Source: Sediminibacterium salmoneum NBRC 103935
Lineage (GTDB): Bacteria; Bacteroidota; Bacteroidia; Chitinophagales; Chitinophagaceae
Direction: 5' to 3'
DNA length: 64,000 nucleotides
Assembly (NCBI RefSeq): GCF_000511175.1
Contig: NZ_KI866530.1
Coordinates: forward strand, 178,094-242,093
The position numbers and the translations under genes were made by a program. Shown here piece by piece: positions 42,814 to 51,550 of this stretch (its first letter is position 1; each line of letters begins with the position of its first letter). Under the pieces are notes generated by a model. The model was not told the DNA's origin. It searched no databases and saw only the letters and a program-made list of their open reading frames with translations.

Positions 42814-45276
42814 CTAAGATAATTGTTGTTGCATTTTTTTCACACGATCTTCCAGTCTTTCTGAACTCAGGTTATTCCTGTTTAAACCATCCACTACTAT
42901 CGGGAAGGAAAGTGGTGTTAATTTATCCGGATAGGTTAATAAGATTTTGCTTTTGGCAATGCGTTGAAGTGCCAGTCTGAGACGAACTTCATCCATTTGT
43001 TGAGTCAGCACTTCGTTGTAAGCTTGCTTTAACAAAAGATTGCCAGGGTCATATTCTTCAAATACTTTAAAGAGGAGAGAAGCGGATGATTGCAAGTGCC
43101 TGGCTTTGGTTTTTTCACCCGGCATGCCCTGAAAAATCAAACCTCCAATTACTGCAATATCCCTGAACTTTCTTTTGGCCATTTCTGTATTGTTTACACT
43201 CTGCTGTATATCTGTCAGCAAATTGTTATCACTTAATAGTTCATACACATTGCTGTCGTCAACGGGTATGGGAGTATCGCTTAATAATTCAAAGCCATAA
43301 TCGTTCATAGAAATAGAAAAACTCATGGGTTGTATCCGTGATATTCTGAATGCCAGTATAGCGCTTAATGCTTCATGTACCTGTCTTCCCTCAAATGGGT
43401 ACACCAGCAAGTGATAGCCATCTTTGCTTTCTATCTGCTCTATGAGTAATTCATTGGGTTGAGGGATATGTGATAAATTTTTCTGTATACTAAATAAATG
43501 ATGCAAACTGTCCATTTCAATGCCTGCATTGGGTTGCAGTGCTTTTGAAAAAGTTCTTCTTAATACTTCTCCCAGGTTAGCAGTTAAACTCATTCTGCCT
43601 CCCAGCCAGGAAGGAATCAGTGACTTTTTAGCGGTTGATTTTTTAACCAGTACATTCATGTCTTTAATCATGATGAGCTCCAGGTTTTTACCCGCCAGTG
43701 TAAACACATCACCAGGTTCCAGTTTGCTGATAAAATATTCTTCAATTACTCCTACGTAGCCTCCGCTCAAAAATTTTACTTTCAGCATAGCATCACTCAC
43801 TATGGTCCCAATATGCATGCGATGTCGCATAGCTATTTTTCGGCTATTGATTTTGTAGATACCATTTTCAATCTCTACTTTCCTGAATTCATCATACACT
43901 TGCAATGCCTGTCCACCTGTGGTAATTTGTTTTAAAATTTCCTGCCATTCATCTTCCTGCATATCTGCAAAGCAATACGTGGATTTTATTTCGGCATGTA
44001 TTTTTTTTGGATCAAAACCTTCTCCACAGGCCAGCGTACATAAGTACTGGAGTAGCACATCAAAACACAAGACCAATGGGTCTTTACTTTCAATGGCTCT
44101 TTCTGTAACTGCGGTTTTTAACGCAGCGGCTTCCACCAGTTCCAGGCTATGTGTTGGTAAAAAATAAATCTTGCTGATTTCTCCGGGCCGATGTCCGCTT
44201 CTTCCGGCTCTTTGTAAAAACCGTGCAATTCCTTTGGGAGAACCCACCTGTATAACGGTATCCACAGGTCGAAAGTCTACGCCCAGGTCCAGACTGGCTG
44301 TGCAAACCACTGCTTTCAGTTTTTGTGTATGCAGTGCTTCTTCTACCCAAAGCCTTAGTTCCTGTTCTATACTACCATGGTGCAGCGCAATGGCTCCTGC
44401 TAAAGAGGGTGCCAGCGTTAACAGCGTCTGGTACCAGGTTTCGCTCATTCCCCTGGTGTTAATAAAGATCAGTGTAGTGTTACTGTTTTCAATAATAGGT
44501 ATCAGGGTATGCGCCAGCTTAATCCCCAGGTGTCCGGCCCATGGATAAGAATCAATTTCGTTAGGGATGATGGTATGAATTTCCAGTGGCTTGTGAATAG
44601 AAGCCTGTATAGTAATGCCCGGTTTTTTTAATGGGCTTAAGAGTACTTCTCTTGCTTCTTCCAGATTACCAATAGTAGCACTGATGCCCCATACCTGTAA
44701 AGATTCGCTGCAATTTACCAGTCTGCTAACGGCCAGTTCTGTTTGTACGCCACGCTTACTTCCCAGCAATTCATGCCATTCATCTACAGCCAGTATTTTA
44801 AGAGAAGAAAAGTAGTTGGGATAATTTTTTTGCGTCAGCAACAGCTGCAGACTTTCCGGAGTAATGATTAGAATTTCCGGCATTTGTTTTTTCTGCCTGG
44901 CCCGATCGGCAGTACTAGTATCTCCGTTTCTGATGGCCACTTTCCATTGCATTCCCAAACTTTCAATTACTTCTTGCATGGCTCTGCCTATGTCTTTTGC
45001 CAGCGCGCGCAAAGGGGTTATCCATAGTAATTGTAAGCCATTGTTTTTTTGCTTTGCCCAATCAGCAGGATGCTCGTTGATAAACTGCATCAAGGCTCCC
45101 AGAAATACCGAATAGGTTTTACCACATCCTGTAGGGGCATTTACCAAACCGCTTTCTCCGGACAGAATTGCCAGCCAGGTTTGTTCCTGAAAAGGGAAGG
45201 GATGAAGTTGCTGTTGCTGCAGCCAATGGGTTACAATTTGAAATCCTTTACTGGCTTGCATGGGTTTTCTTTGCAT
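42814..45276 (-). CDS. Ligase-associated DEXH-box helicase (Lhr-like)
   Basis: 820 residues. Walker [10 protein letters not shown] (residues 46-54), DEWH (165-168), motif III ISATIGN, and QRAGRSGHR motif VI are visible, followed by a winged-helix and a long Lhr-specific C-terminal region. It probably unwinds DNA during repair. It is coupled with pdeM. ATG 45276 gives a 29-base overlap with the DUF2256 gene; an alternative ATG at 45261 gives 14 bases. Confidence 0.94.
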   Translation of the reverse strand: MQRKPMQASKGFQIVTHWLQQQQLHPFPFQEQTWLAILSGESGLVNAPTGCGKTYSVFLGALMQFINEHPADWAKQKNNGLQLLWITPLRALAKDIGRAMQEVIESLGMQWKVAIRNGDTSTADRARQKKQMPEILIITPESLQLLLTQKNYPNYFSSLKILAVDEWHELLGSKRGVQTELAVSRLVNCSESLQVWGISATIGNLEEAREVLLSPLKKPGITIQASIHKPLEIHTIIPNEIDSYPWAGHLGIKLAHTLIPIIENSNTTLIFINTRGMSETWYQTLLTLAPSLAGAIALHHGSIEQELRLWVEEALHTQKLKAVVCTASLDLGVDFRPVDTVIQVGSPKGIARFLQRAGRSGHRPGEISKIYFLPTHSLELVEAAALKTAVTERAIESKDPLVLCFDVLLQYLCTLACGEGFDPKKIHAEIKSTYCFADMQEDEWQEILKQITTGGQALQVYDEFRKVEIENGIYKINSRKIAMRHRMHIGTIVSDAMLKVKFLSGGYVGVIEEYFISKLEPGDVFTLAGKNLELIMIKDMNVLVKKSTAKKSLIPSWLGGRMSLTANLGEVLRRTFSKALQPNAGIEMDSLHHLFSIQKNLSHIPQPNELLIEQIESKDGYHLLVYPFEGRQVHEALSAILAFRISRIQPMSFSISMNDYGFELLSDTPIPVDDSNVYELLSDNNLLTDIQQSVNNTEMAKRKFRDIAVIGGLIFQGMPGEKTKARHLQSSASLLFKVFEEYDPGNLLLKQAYNEVLTQQMDEVRLRLALQRIAKSKILLTYPDKLTPLSFPIVVDGLNRNNLSSERLEDRVKKMQQQLS

Positions 45277-45409
45277 TTCTGCATTTATCGCTGCAGTATT
45301 TTACTTCTTCCCAGTTCTTAGCCCATTTTTTTCTCCAGGAAAAAGGCTTGCCGCAGGTGGTGCAGTTTTTTTGTGGTAAATACGATTTGTTCCCTTTGTG
45401 GTTATACAT
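45248..45409 (-). CDS. DUF2256 small zinc-finger protein
   Basis: 53 residues read from ATG 45409, too short for most ORF lists. Four cysteines in two pairs (Cys16-x2-Cys19 in [10 protein letters not shown] and Cys39-x3-Cys43 in YCSDKC) can bind one zinc. [20 protein letters not shown] is the DUF2256 pattern. Its 3' end overlaps the helicase start by 29 bases (or 14 with the later start), so the two are probably translated together. DUF2256 genes are often found near photolyase and DNA-repair genes; the role is unknown. The stop is TAA at 45248-45250. Confidence 0.88.
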   Translation of the reverse strand: MYNHKGNKSYLPQKNCTTCGKPFSWRKKWAKNWEEVKYCSDKCRNAKKTHASQ

Positions 45410-45439
45410 GAAGTTAAAACAACCCCGAAGTAAAAGGGT

Positions 45440-46594
45440 TTACTGCACCAATTTAATTATACCATCTGATTTCCTGACGAAATAGAGTTTTTTATTTTCT
45501 AGATAACTGATTTCTCCGTTTTGTAAAACAGGTACAAAGTCGAACTCGTTAAATATTTTATAACTATTCTCAGAAAGCTGAGTTGCTAAATTGTTGGGAT
45601 ACTTTAATAAAAGTTTTCCAAAATGATACAAGGATTCAAAACCCTTGAAAACCATATCTGATGGCCTTCCTTGCAATTTATTCCTGTAAAGGGTTGATAT
45701 TCTTTGCAACAGTTTGTCGGCCCTATTGTAATTAAAAGGAGTGGAGTAAATGATTTCTGTTCCCTTGCCCAGGTCTTTAATGGCATCCCAGGTGGGCATT
45801 CCCAGCACTATTGATTTATAACTTTTGTTGGCGGCTACAGATTTTACCAGATTCATTCCAAAACCTTCGTTAACAGTGCCACATAAAATAATATTGGTTC
45901 GGGTACTGTCTAACAAAGAATTGTATTGTGCAATATTAATGCTGTCAGTAACTGAAATGGCTTTCAGTTTTAATGGCAATGCAGGAGTCTTCTTGTTTAA
46001 TTCCAGAAAGGTCTGTTCAATCATGTCTTCCAGCCCCCCGGATTTTTTTACATAAATAATAGGGTCAGTAGGATAGTTCTTCTGTAAGTATTTAAACAGC
46101 CCTTCTAAATGCGTTATTAAAGTGGGATTGACCAATGCAAAGAAAGGATTGGAACGAATGCCGGCATCATTGGGATATGTCGCTGATATCAATGGAATCT
46201 GTTTAGACTTTGCAAAGTCTGCCAGGGGCTTGATATCGGTTCTGTTATTAAAAGAAGCAATCAATAAAGCTATGCCATTTAGTTTGCCACTTTGAATAAG
46301 CTGTTCCAGGGTTTCCTGTTTGTTTTTTAAATCGAAAAATAAAACTTCCAGCTGATGGCCCTCTGCCTGTAATGAGTCGATGGCCAGCTGAATGCCATTA
46401 TAAAAATCCAGGCCTGGGAGAATATTTTTGGGAATGTTGTTATTGCCCAGCGAATAATTTCCATTGGCAAATGCATCGTCTATGTAAACAGGGGCAAATA
46501 CCGCAATTTTGAGAGGCTCAGCCGTTTGTGCATAAGAGCTTCCGGTTAGCGATGTCACTAAGACCCATAGCGATATAACAAACAGTTGTTTCAT
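45440..46594 (-). CDS. Periplasmic binding-protein-like (PBP1) exported protein
   Basis: 384 residues. Signal peptide (residues 1-22, ending SYAQ). Two-lobed type-1 periplasmic-binding fold as in amino-acid-binding ABC receptors: KIAVFAPVYIDDAF, GLDFYNGIQLAIDSL, ALLIASFNNRTDIKPLADFAKSKQIPLISATYP. No ABC permease or ATPase is nearby, so it may be a free sensor or a wall-linked protein. It lies 12 bases downstream of guaA and 30 bases upstream of the DUF2256 gene on the same strand. Confidence 0.85.
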   Translation of the reverse strand: MKQLFVISLWVLVTSLTGSSYAQTAEPLKIAVFAPVYIDDAFANGNYSLGNNNIPKNILPGLDFYNGIQLAIDSLQAEGHQLEVLFFDLKNKQETLEQLIQSGKLNGIALLIASFNNRTDIKPLADFAKSKQIPLISATYPNDAGIRSNPFFALVNPTLITHLEGLFKYLQKNYPTDPIIYVKKSGGLEDMIEQTFLELNKKTPALPLKLKAISVTDSINIAQYNSLLDSTRTNIILCGTVNEGFGMNLVKSVAANKSYKSIVLGMPTWDAIKDLGKGTEIIYSTPFNYNRADKLLQRISTLYRNKLQGRPSDMVFKGFESLYHFGKLLLKYPNNLATQLSENSYKIFNEFDFVPVLQNGEISYLENKKLYFVRKSDGIIKLVQ

Positions 46595-46606
46595 ACAATT
46601 TAAAGT

Positions 46607-48142
46607 TTACTCCCATTCTATGGTAGCTGGTGGTTTACTGCTGATATCGTAAACTACCCTGTTAATACCTCTTACATTATTAATGATTTCGTTAGAGATG
46701 TCCGCTAAAAATTCATAAGGTAAATGTGCCCAGTCTGCAGTCATGCCGTCAACAGAAGTAACTGCCCTAAGCGCAACCGTGAATTCGTAAGTTCTTTCAT
46801 CCCCCATAACCCCCACACTTTTAACAGGAAGTAAAATGGTGCCTGCCTGCCATACCTGTGTATAGAGCCCGGCTTTTTTTAGTCCATTGATAAAAATGGC
46901 ATCTGCTTTTTGCAAAAGATCTACTCTTTCTGCGTTCACTTCGCCCAGGATCCTGATAGCCAATCCAGGACCAGGGAAGGGGTGTCGGTTGATCATATCC
47001 GCCGGTATACCCAGCTCAAGCCCTACTTTTCTTACTTCGTCTTTAAACAAATAGCGGAGAGGCTCTACCAAGGAAAGGTGCATGGTATCGGGAAGGCCTC
47101 CCACATTGTGGTGGCTCTTAATAGTTTGCGACGGTCCGTGAACACTTACACTTTCAATCACATCCGGATAAATAGTGCCCTGACCTAAAAAAGAAATATT
47201 ATTGAGTTTTTGTGCTTCTGACTGGAAAACATCAATGAATAATTTGCCAATGGCTTTTCTCTTGGCTTCCGGATCTGTCTGGTCTTTTAATGCCGCATAA
47301 AATATTTCTTTGGCATCTACTCCTTTTACATTTAATCCAATTGCATTATAGGTAGTTAAAACCTGCTCAAATTCGTCTTTTCTTAAAACCCCGTTATCCA
47401 CAAAAATGCCGTGTAATCTGGATCCGATGGCACGGGCAATCAATGTAGCCGCAACAGTGCTGTCTACGCCACCGCTTAAAGCCATGATTACTTCCTTATC
47501 TCCGATTTCTTCCTTTAATCTGGCAACTGTTTCCTCTACAAAGGAGGCAGGAGTCCAGTTTTGGGCGCAACCACAGATATCTACCAGGAAGTTGCGGATC
47601 ATTTTCTTGCCTTCAGTTGAATGGTATACTTCCGGATGAAACTGGAAACCATATAGGGGGAAACCGTTGGAATCATCTTTCTTAAAAGCAGCTACCGGAA
47701 TGCTTTCTGTTGTGGCCAGAATGCTGTATCCTTCTGGTAAATTCTTGATGGAGTCGCTGTGGCTCATCCATACCTGTGATTTGGCAGGGATGCCATTGAA
47801 AAGCGAGTCTGCTTTTGTAATTTCCAGTTGTGCTCTGCCGTATTCTCTCTTGTTAGACTTGTCTACTCTGCCACCAAATACTTTTGCTGTAAGCTGTGCT
47901 CCATAGCAAACTCCCAATACGGGAAGTTTGGCGTTGAAAGCTGCAATATCAACGGAAGGTGCATTTTCTTCATTCACACTAAAAGGGGAACCGCTCAGGA
48001 TGATTCCTTTTAAAGTAGCATCTATGGTAAATTCCTTGTGAAAAGGAATGATTTCACAGTAAATATTTGCCTCGCGGACTGCTCTGGCAATTAGCTGTGT
48101 ATACTGACTGCCAAAATCGAGAATAAGAATTTTTTCTGTCAT
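46607..48142 (-). CDS. guaA: GMP synthase (glutamine-hydrolysing)
   Basis: 511 residues, normal length. Converts XMP to GMP. Class I glutamine amidotransferase domain with Cys79 (GVCYG), His169 and Glu171 (FQFHPE); ATP pyrophosphatase domain with SGGVDS (223-228); the C-terminal dimer domain ends in PPATIEWE. The leader is nearly absent because the -7 element sits 5 bases before the ATG. It is first of a long reverse run. Confidence 0.97.
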   Translation of the reverse strand: MTEKILILDFGSQYTQLIARAVREANIYCEIIPFHKEFTIDATLKGIILSGSPFSVNEENAPSVDIAAFNAKLPVLGVCYGAQLTAKVFGGRVDKSNKREYGRAQLEITKADSLFNGIPAKSQVWMSHSDSIKNLPEGYSILATTESIPVAAFKKDDSNGFPLYGFQFHPEVYHSTEGKKMIRNFLVDICGCAQNWTPASFVEETVARLKEEIGDKEVIMALSGGVDSTVAATLIARAIGSRLHGIFVDNGVLRKDEFEQVLTTYNAIGLNVKGVDAKEIFYAALKDQTDPEAKRKAIGKLFIDVFQSEAQKLNNISFLGQGTIYPDVIESVSVHGPSQTIKSHHNVGGLPDTMHLSLVEPLRYLFKDEVRKVGLELGIPADMINRHPFPGPGLAIRILGEVNAERVDLLQKADAIFINGLKKAGLYTQVWQAGTILLPVKSVGVMGDERTYEFTVALRAVTSVDGMTADWAHLPYEFLADISNEIINNVRGINRVVYDISSKPPATIEWE

Positions 48143-48146
48143 GTGG

Positions 48147-48154
48147 CAAAGTTA
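48147..48154 (-). promoter_or_regulatory. Candidate -7 promoter element for guaA
   Basis: Reads TAACTTTG on the minus strand, matching TAnnTTTG, and ends 4 bases before the ATG. The transcript would then be almost leaderless. A TTTG further up on the minus strand is a weak -33 candidate. Confidence 0.5.
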
Positions 48155-48223
48155 ATTCAAATTTACTTCTGCTGCTATTTATGCCATTTTTTGCTACCTT
48201 TCACATACGTAAATTATTCGTAT

Positions 48224-48943
48224 ATGAAACTTCGGGCATTTGCTTTTATGCTAATGGTAGTTATCATTAGTTCCTGTAACTGGATCGGTAAAACCGTTTA
48301 CGGTGACGGAAACATTGTTTCTGAAAAGAGAAGTGTAAAAAAAGCTGAGAAAATAGTTATAAAAGGAAACTTCGACATTGTGCTGATTCCCGGAGCGGAA
48401 ACCTCTGTTGTGGTAGAAACGGACGAGAATTTACAGCACCTAGTACTGATGTCGGAAAGCAATGATGAATTGGTTTTTAAAACCAAGCGAAAATTCAATA
48501 TTAAGTCTGACCATGGAATAAAAATTACCATTACTACCCCTAAATTGTCTGGTATTCACCTGGCTGGCTCAGGTAATATAACAGGTAAGGGGAAATTTAG
48601 CGGGGCCAATGAATTAAAGATAGACATTGCCGGACAGGGAGATGTAAATCTGGAAGTAAATACCCCTAAGATTGATGTGGATATTGCTGGGTCAGGTAAT
48701 GTTACATTAGCAGGTGAAACAAAGAAAGCTAATTTCGATATTGCAGGTACCGGAGATTGTAATGCTGAAGCATTAAAGTCTGAACATTCCTCTATAAAAA
48801 TTGCTGGTAACGGTAATGTTAAAGTATTTGCAGATGTTCAGCTCGATATAAAAATTATGGGATCCGGAGATGTTTTTTACAAAGGAAATGCAGAAGTCAG
48901 TCAAAAAATTGTTGGTGCTGGCAATGTTAAAAAGTTAGATTAA
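48224..48943 (+). CDS. GIN-domain (DUF2807) lipoprotein
   Basis: 239 residues from ATG 48224. Lipobox SSC (MLMVVIISSC) gives a lipid-anchored protein. The body is a right-handed beta-helix of repeated turns with G-x-G-[ND]: GSGNITGKG, GQGDVNLEV, GSGNVTLAG, GTGDCNAEA, GNGNVKVFA, GSGDVFYKG, GAGNVKKLD. This is the head GIN-domain family of Bacteroidota. It sits one base ahead of a response regulator and sensor kinase, so it may be part of what they sense or an output they control. Confidence 0.88.
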   Translation: MKLRAFAFMLMVVIISSCNWIGKTVYGDGNIVSEKRSVKKAEKIVIKGNFDIVLIPGAETSVVVETDENLQHLVLMSESNDELVFKTKRKFNIKSDHGIKITITTPKLSGIHLAGSGNITGKGKFSGANELKIDIAGQGDVNLEVNTPKIDVDIAGSGNVTLAGETKKANFDIAGTGDCNAEALKSEHSSIKIAGNGNVKVFADVQLDIKIMGSGDVFYKGNAEVSQKIVGAGNVKKLD

Positions 48944-49623
48944 TGGAAAAAAAATACAGAATTCTTTTGGCTGAAGATGAGGCTAAACTGGCTACGGCCA
49001 TTAAAGAGGAGTTAACCCGTGTTGGTTATGATGTGGATGTTGCCAAAGACGGTGAATCTGCAGAAAGGTTATTTCAGGAGAACAATTATTCTCTTGCATT
49101 ACTGGATATTAATATGCCCGGAAAATCCGGAATAGAATTGTGCAGGATTTTCCGGAAGAGCAGTGTCAGACTACCGATTGTAATGTTAACTGCCATGGGA
49201 GAAATCCATGATAAAGTAGAGGCATTTGATGTGGGTGCCGATGATTACCTGGTAAAACCCTTTCATTTCGATGAGCTTTTCGCAAGATTGAAAGTGCTAT
49301 TTAAAAGGACAGACATTACAGACAAAGAGGAGAAGCTGGTGTACGAAGATCTGGAAATTGATTTTAAACAAAAAAGTGTAAGCAGGTCAGGAATAACCAT
49401 TAATCTGACTTCCAAGGAATTTACACTGCTAACCTTGTTGGCAAGAACACCAGAGCGTGTTATTTCCAAGCAGGAAATACTTGAAAAGGTCTGGGACCTG
49501 AGTTTTGACACGGGAACCAACACGATTGAAGTGTATATCAGTTTTTTAAGAAATAAAATTGACAAGCCCTTTGATAAAAAATTGATTCATACCAAACCAG
49601 GTTTTGGTTACTATATTAAATAG
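48943..49623 (+). CDS. OmpR/PhoB-type response regulator
   Basis: 226 residues. Receiver with acidic residues 11-13, phosphoacceptor Asp55 (LLDINMPG) and Lys in LVKPFHF; C-terminal winged-helix (about 130-226) with SKEFTLLTLLARTPERVISKQEILEKVW and the EVYISFLRNKID wing block. ATG overlaps the GIN protein stop by one base, and the kinase follows three bases later, so it forms a three-gene operon. Confidence 0.95.
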   Translation: MEKKYRILLAEDEAKLATAIKEELTRVGYDVDVAKDGESAERLFQENNYSLALLDINMPGKSGIELCRIFRKSSVRLPIVMLTAMGEIHDKVEAFDVGADDYLVKPFHFDELFARLKVLFKRTDITDKEEKLVYEDLEIDFKQKSVSRSGITINLTSKEFTLLTLLARTPERVISKQEILEKVWDLSFDTGTNTIEVYISFLRNKIDKPFDKKLIHTKPGFGYYIK

Positions 49624-49626
49624 CAG

Positions 49627-51003
49627 ATGAATTTAAAGCTCAGATTTGCTTTATTATTTACCAGTTTTGTTGCCGGGATTCTTTTGATTGCCTGTACCAG
49701 TATTTATTTTCTCTATGCATCTTACCGGGAAGAAGATTATTACAGTCGTGTAGAACTGGAAGGCGAAGACCTGTATGAAATTTATCAATCCATTTCAAAG
49801 AAAAACATAATTGTTCAGCAGGATGATGTGCTGGAAGTGCATAGAATTGCATTAATTAACGAGCATCTTTTTGTTTTGGATTCAAATTTATCTGTGGTTT
49901 TTAGTCTGGGAAATAATAGCGCCATAGATGTGCCGAGGATTGATTTTAAAAAAGTTAGAGAAGAAGGCAAGCTTCAGATTACAGATTCAGCTCAGAATCA
50001 GATTGTTTCTGTTTATAAGCCAGCACAGAATCAATATCTGGTTACTGAAGCTTACGACAGGGTAGGGTTAAAGAAAGTAAAAACAATGAGTATTATTCTT
50101 TCGGGGGTATTTGCCGGTTCATTACTGCTTACAGCAGTTATTTCTTTTCTATTTGTTCGCCAGGCCATTAAACCCATAGTTGAATTGAGTGATCAAATGC
50201 AGCGGACTAATGTTTTTAACTTATCTGAAAGGATTACGGTTAAGCCTGCAAAAGATGAAATTAATGCCATTGCAAAAAATTTCAATGCCATGCTGGAAAG
50301 AATCCGCACAGGTTTTGAGTACCGGAAAAGTTTTGTGCAGCATAGTTCCCATGAATTAAGAACCCCGCTTGCGGTTATGCTTTCTCAAACCGAAGCAGCC
50401 TTGAACAATGTGAATGATGTAGAAGGATTTCGTAAAGTGCTGCTTTCTTTAAAGGAAGATCAGCAGCAACTGATTGAATTAACAAACGCTTTATTACAGA
50501 TGTCTCAAAACGAACAGCTTGAGTTTGTTGAGAACTGGCCACTCTTCAGAGTTGATGAGTTGTTGTATGATACTGCTGCTTATTTTAATAAGAGTTTTCC
50601 CGATGGGAAAATTGAGATCAGTTATGATAATTTGCCCAATGACGACGAAGAGCTAATTGTAAAAGGAAATGAGTCTTTGCTAAGGGCTGCATTTGTTAAT
50701 CTTATTAAAAATGCCTACCTGTATTCAGAAGACAAAGCAGTGCAGATAATTATTAAAACCGGGAATCAGCAGCTTTCAATTATATTTCAGAATAAAGGCA
50801 AACAGCTTAAATCAGAGGAAGTTGCTAAAATGTTTCTGCCCTTTTTCAGGGGGGCGAATGCCGGTACCAAAAAAGGATTTGGACTTGGCCTTGCCATCAT
50901 TGACCGGATTATACAGATACATAAAGGCAGGTTGCATTACCATGCCAAAGGTGACAATTTGAATCAGTTTCAGGTTGATTTCCCCGCCGGATCACAGGCT
51001 TAG
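49627..51003 (+). CDS. Sensor histidine kinase (CusS-like topology)
   Basis: 458 residues. Two membrane segments (about 8-28 and 155-178) enclose a periplasmic sensor. HAMP (RQAIKPIVELSDQM), HisKA with phospho-acceptor His242 (HSSHELRTPLAVML) and HATPase with NLIKNAYLYS and GFGLGLAII follow. It pairs with the response regulator three bases upstream. The signal is unknown; the operon suggests an envelope or GIN-linked signal. Confidence 0.95.
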   Translation: MNLKLRFALLFTSFVAGILLIACTSIYFLYASYREEDYYSRVELEGEDLYEIYQSISKKNIIVQQDDVLEVHRIALINEHLFVLDSNLSVVFSLGNNSAIDVPRIDFKKVREEGKLQITDSAQNQIVSVYKPAQNQYLVTEAYDRVGLKKVKTMSIILSGVFAGSLLLTAVISFLFVRQAIKPIVELSDQMQRTNVFNLSERITVKPAKDEINAIAKNFNAMLERIRTGFEYRKSFVQHSSHELRTPLAVMLSQTEAALNNVNDVEGFRKVLLSLKEDQQQLIELTNALLQMSQNEQLEFVENWPLFRVDELLYDTAAYFNKSFPDGKIEISYDNLPNDDEELIVKGNESLLRAAFVNLIKNAYLYSEDKAVQIIIKTGNQQLSIIFQNKGKQLKSEEVAKMFLPFFRGANAGTKKGFGLGLAIIDRIIQIHKGRLHYHAKGDNLNQFQVDFPAGSQA

Positions 51004-51034
51004 GTTAGATTGTTTTTACAGACTGATTCAAAAT

Positions 51035-51062
51035 AAAAAAAGCCAATCAAAATTGATTGGCT
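51035..51062 (-). terminator. Terminator after rpsT
   Basis: AGCCAATCAA (51041-51050) pairs with TTGATTGGCT (51053-51062). The A-run at 51035-51041 gives the T-run on the minus strand, so it ends rpsT transcripts. Read forward it lies after the kinase gene, but there the T-run is weak. Confidence 0.75.
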
Positions 51063-51090
51063 TAAGATATGTTCAGGAGAGCAGTCTCAG

Positions 51091-51345
51091 TTAAGCTAAG
51101 TTTGCTGCTTTCTTCACTAATTTGCTCTTCAGATTGGCTGCTTTGTTTTTATGGATAATTCCACGCTTAGCCAATTTGTCAATCATTGAAATAACATCAG
51201 GAAGCTTTTCTTCGTATCCTTTTTTCTCTGCGCTTGTTTTTAAGTCACGGATAGCGTTACGGGTGGTTTTACCATAGTAACGGTTACGGTCACGGCGCTT
51301 AGCGGCTTGTCTAACGTCTTTCTTTGTAGCTGAGTGATTTGCCAT
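51091..51345 (-). CDS. rpsT: 30S ribosomal protein S20
   Basis: 84 residues, basic three-helix bundle that binds 16S rRNA. ATKKDVRQAAKRRDRNRYYGKTTRNAIRDLK at the start and IHKNKAANLKSKLVKKA at the end are typical. It stands alone with its own promoter and terminator. Confidence 0.97.
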   Translation of the reverse strand: MANHSATKKDVRQAAKRRDRNRYYGKTTRNAIRDLKTSAEKKGYEEKLPDVISMIDKLAKRGIIHKNKAANLKSKLVKKAANLA

Positions 51346-51366
51346 TTTCTAATTTTTTCGGGACGG

Positions 51367-51374
51367 CAAAGGTA
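51367..51374 (-). promoter_or_regulatory. rpsT promoter -7 element
   Basis: Reads TACCTTTG on the minus strand (followed by CCGTCCCG), an exact TAnnTTTG match and a common rpsT promoter shape in Bacteroidota. It lies about 20 bases before the rpsT ATG. Confidence 0.65.
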
Positions 51375-51550
51375 ATAGCTTTCAGGCAAATTTGAAAATT
51401 TTAAATAAAAAAATTCAAAAAAAGCCAAATGGGTTCAAAATCGGCCTGTGTATAATTAACCTAGGTTTAGCTTATTTTTTGGTTTATTATCTGCCTCCAA
51501 TGCCCGATATTTGCCCCAATTTAGATTGAAAAGCTGCATAATTAAGCCAA

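Noticed and set aside
44171-44548. Forward frame opposite the helicase
   Set aside because: Antisense to conserved helicase motif VI; no independent signal.
45168-45485. Forward frame over the DUF2256 region
   Set aside because: The reverse DUF2256 reading has a conserved cysteine pattern; the forward frame is random-looking.
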